Positions 63,771 to 64,000 of a DNA stretch of 64,000 nt are shown one piece after another. Each line of letters begins with the position of its first letter. Within the stretch, counting starts at the first letter, position 1. A program made the position numbers and the translations under genes. The notes beneath the pieces are model-generated. The model had not been told where the DNA came from and made no database searches. It saw only the letters and a list, made by a program, of their open reading frames with translations. Origin of the DNA: CBDCFV01 sp963664625 (GTDB taxonomy: Bacteria > Chloroflexota > Dehalococcoidia > Lucifugimonadales > UBA3495); contig OY761541.1 in NCBI GenBank assembly GCA_963664625.1, forward strand, positions 1,922,001-1,986,000. Reading direction: 5' to 3'.

Positions 63771-64000
63771 GTGCCACGTTACGACTATCGTTGCACCGTA
63801 TGCGGTGAGGGTTTCGAACTGGTCCAGAGTTTCAAGGAAGCCGGCAAGGGCACCTGCCCAGTCTGCTCCGGCGCGGGCCAGCGAGTCTTTCACGCCGTAC
63901 CGGTGATCTACAAAGGCTCCGGCTTCTACACCACCGATTACGGGCGCCCCAAGCCGCCCGTGGAAAACGGCAGCAAGGAATCCAAGGAGACATCCACAGC
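63771..64000 (+). CDS. FmdB family zinc ribbon protein, partial
   Basis: GTG start at 63771 with CAGGAG upstream; runs off the right edge. MPRYDYRCTVCGEGFELVQSF and CPVCSGAGQRV form the CxxC/CxxC zinc ribbon of FmdB, then VIYKGSGFYTTDYGR, and a charged tail (NGSKESKETS). FmdB proteins are small putative regulators; in Chloroflexota they are common. Plus strand, divergent from the kinase. Confidence 0.88.
   Translation, partial: MPRYDYRCTVCGEGFELVQSFKEAGKGTCPVCSGAGQRVFHAVPVIYKGSGFYTTDYGRPKPPVENGSKESKETST

Overview
The window reads as chromosomal DNA of a GC-rich bacterium, most plausibly a Chloroflexota member of the Dehalococcoidia/SAR202 type. This is inference from gene content: a form II-type CO dehydrogenase-like Mo hydroxylase set, a flavin-dependent luciferase-family oxidoreductase, an FAD-dependent amine/sarcosine-type oxidase, a cobalt-type nitrile/thiocyanate hydrolase, Uma2 proteins, an FmdB zinc ribbon and very abundant dispersed palindromic repeats. 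No rRNA, tRNA, CRISPR array, transposase or integrase was recognised.

Layout. 1-8.6 kb: tautomerase-like fragment, MetE/UROD-like protein, plsC-cmk, PAP2 phosphatase, CvpA, HNH nuclease, holB, lysA. 8.7-13.5 kb: a coxS-coxL-coxM operon behind a clear sigma70-type promoter, then surE. 13.5-17.2 kb (minus): a tightly packed run of small membrane protein, pspA, pspAA, split nitrile-hydratase beta halves, Uma2, nitrile-hydratase alpha and a HicB-like protein. 17.5-20.3 kb: DUF4178, DUF350 and an unknown protein. 20.5-21.4 kb: an AT-richer accessory gene bracketed by a duplicated gene tail. 21.5-29.4 kb (minus): a translationally coupled five-gene operon of DUF3326, carboxynorspermidine decarboxylase, transglutaminase-like protein, divergent SecA and a lipoprotein. 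29.5-34.2 kb: polysaccharide deacetylase, PaREP1/HEPN-like protein, a cassette in 58-bp inverted repeats carrying a DnaJ-C-terminal/membrane/SprT-like protease fusion with tiny membrane proteins, and a Fic module. 34.2-40 kb: housekeeping serS, lysS, greA, DUF3800 and rplY, with an accessory gene at the end of lysS. 40-48 kb: LLM oxidoreductase, FAD oxidase, a GPP34-cytochrome P450 fusion with a membrane acyltransferase, a second Uma2 and citrate synthase. 48-60.3 kb: defence/accessory region with two inverted HEPN modules around an M20 hydrolase, MBL hydrolase, a DUF4365 pair, a single-chain restriction-modification enzyme, pentapeptide repeat proteins (one frameshifted) and a DUF5678-retropepsin pair. 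60.3-64 kb: archaeal-type PEP carboxylase, sensor histidine kinase and FmdB at the edge.

A pervasive theme is the repeat load. Short palindromes with the core TTCCCGCnnnnGCGGGAA occur at many gene ends, sometimes as ~95-bp dimers, and three different repeat families lie in frame inside coding sequences (cmk, the SecA-like gene, an unknown gene). Two accessory genes (20501-21424 and 35732-36175) are each bracketed by a second copy of the 3' end of the resident upstream gene, suggesting insertion at gene tails.

The strongest candidates for undescribed systems are the DnaJ-SprT cassette (30840-32655), the SecA-like/transglutaminase/DUF3326/NspC operon (21516-29421) and the GPP34-P450-acyltransferase pair (42581-45770). 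All functional assignments rest on motif reading by eye; no database search was run.
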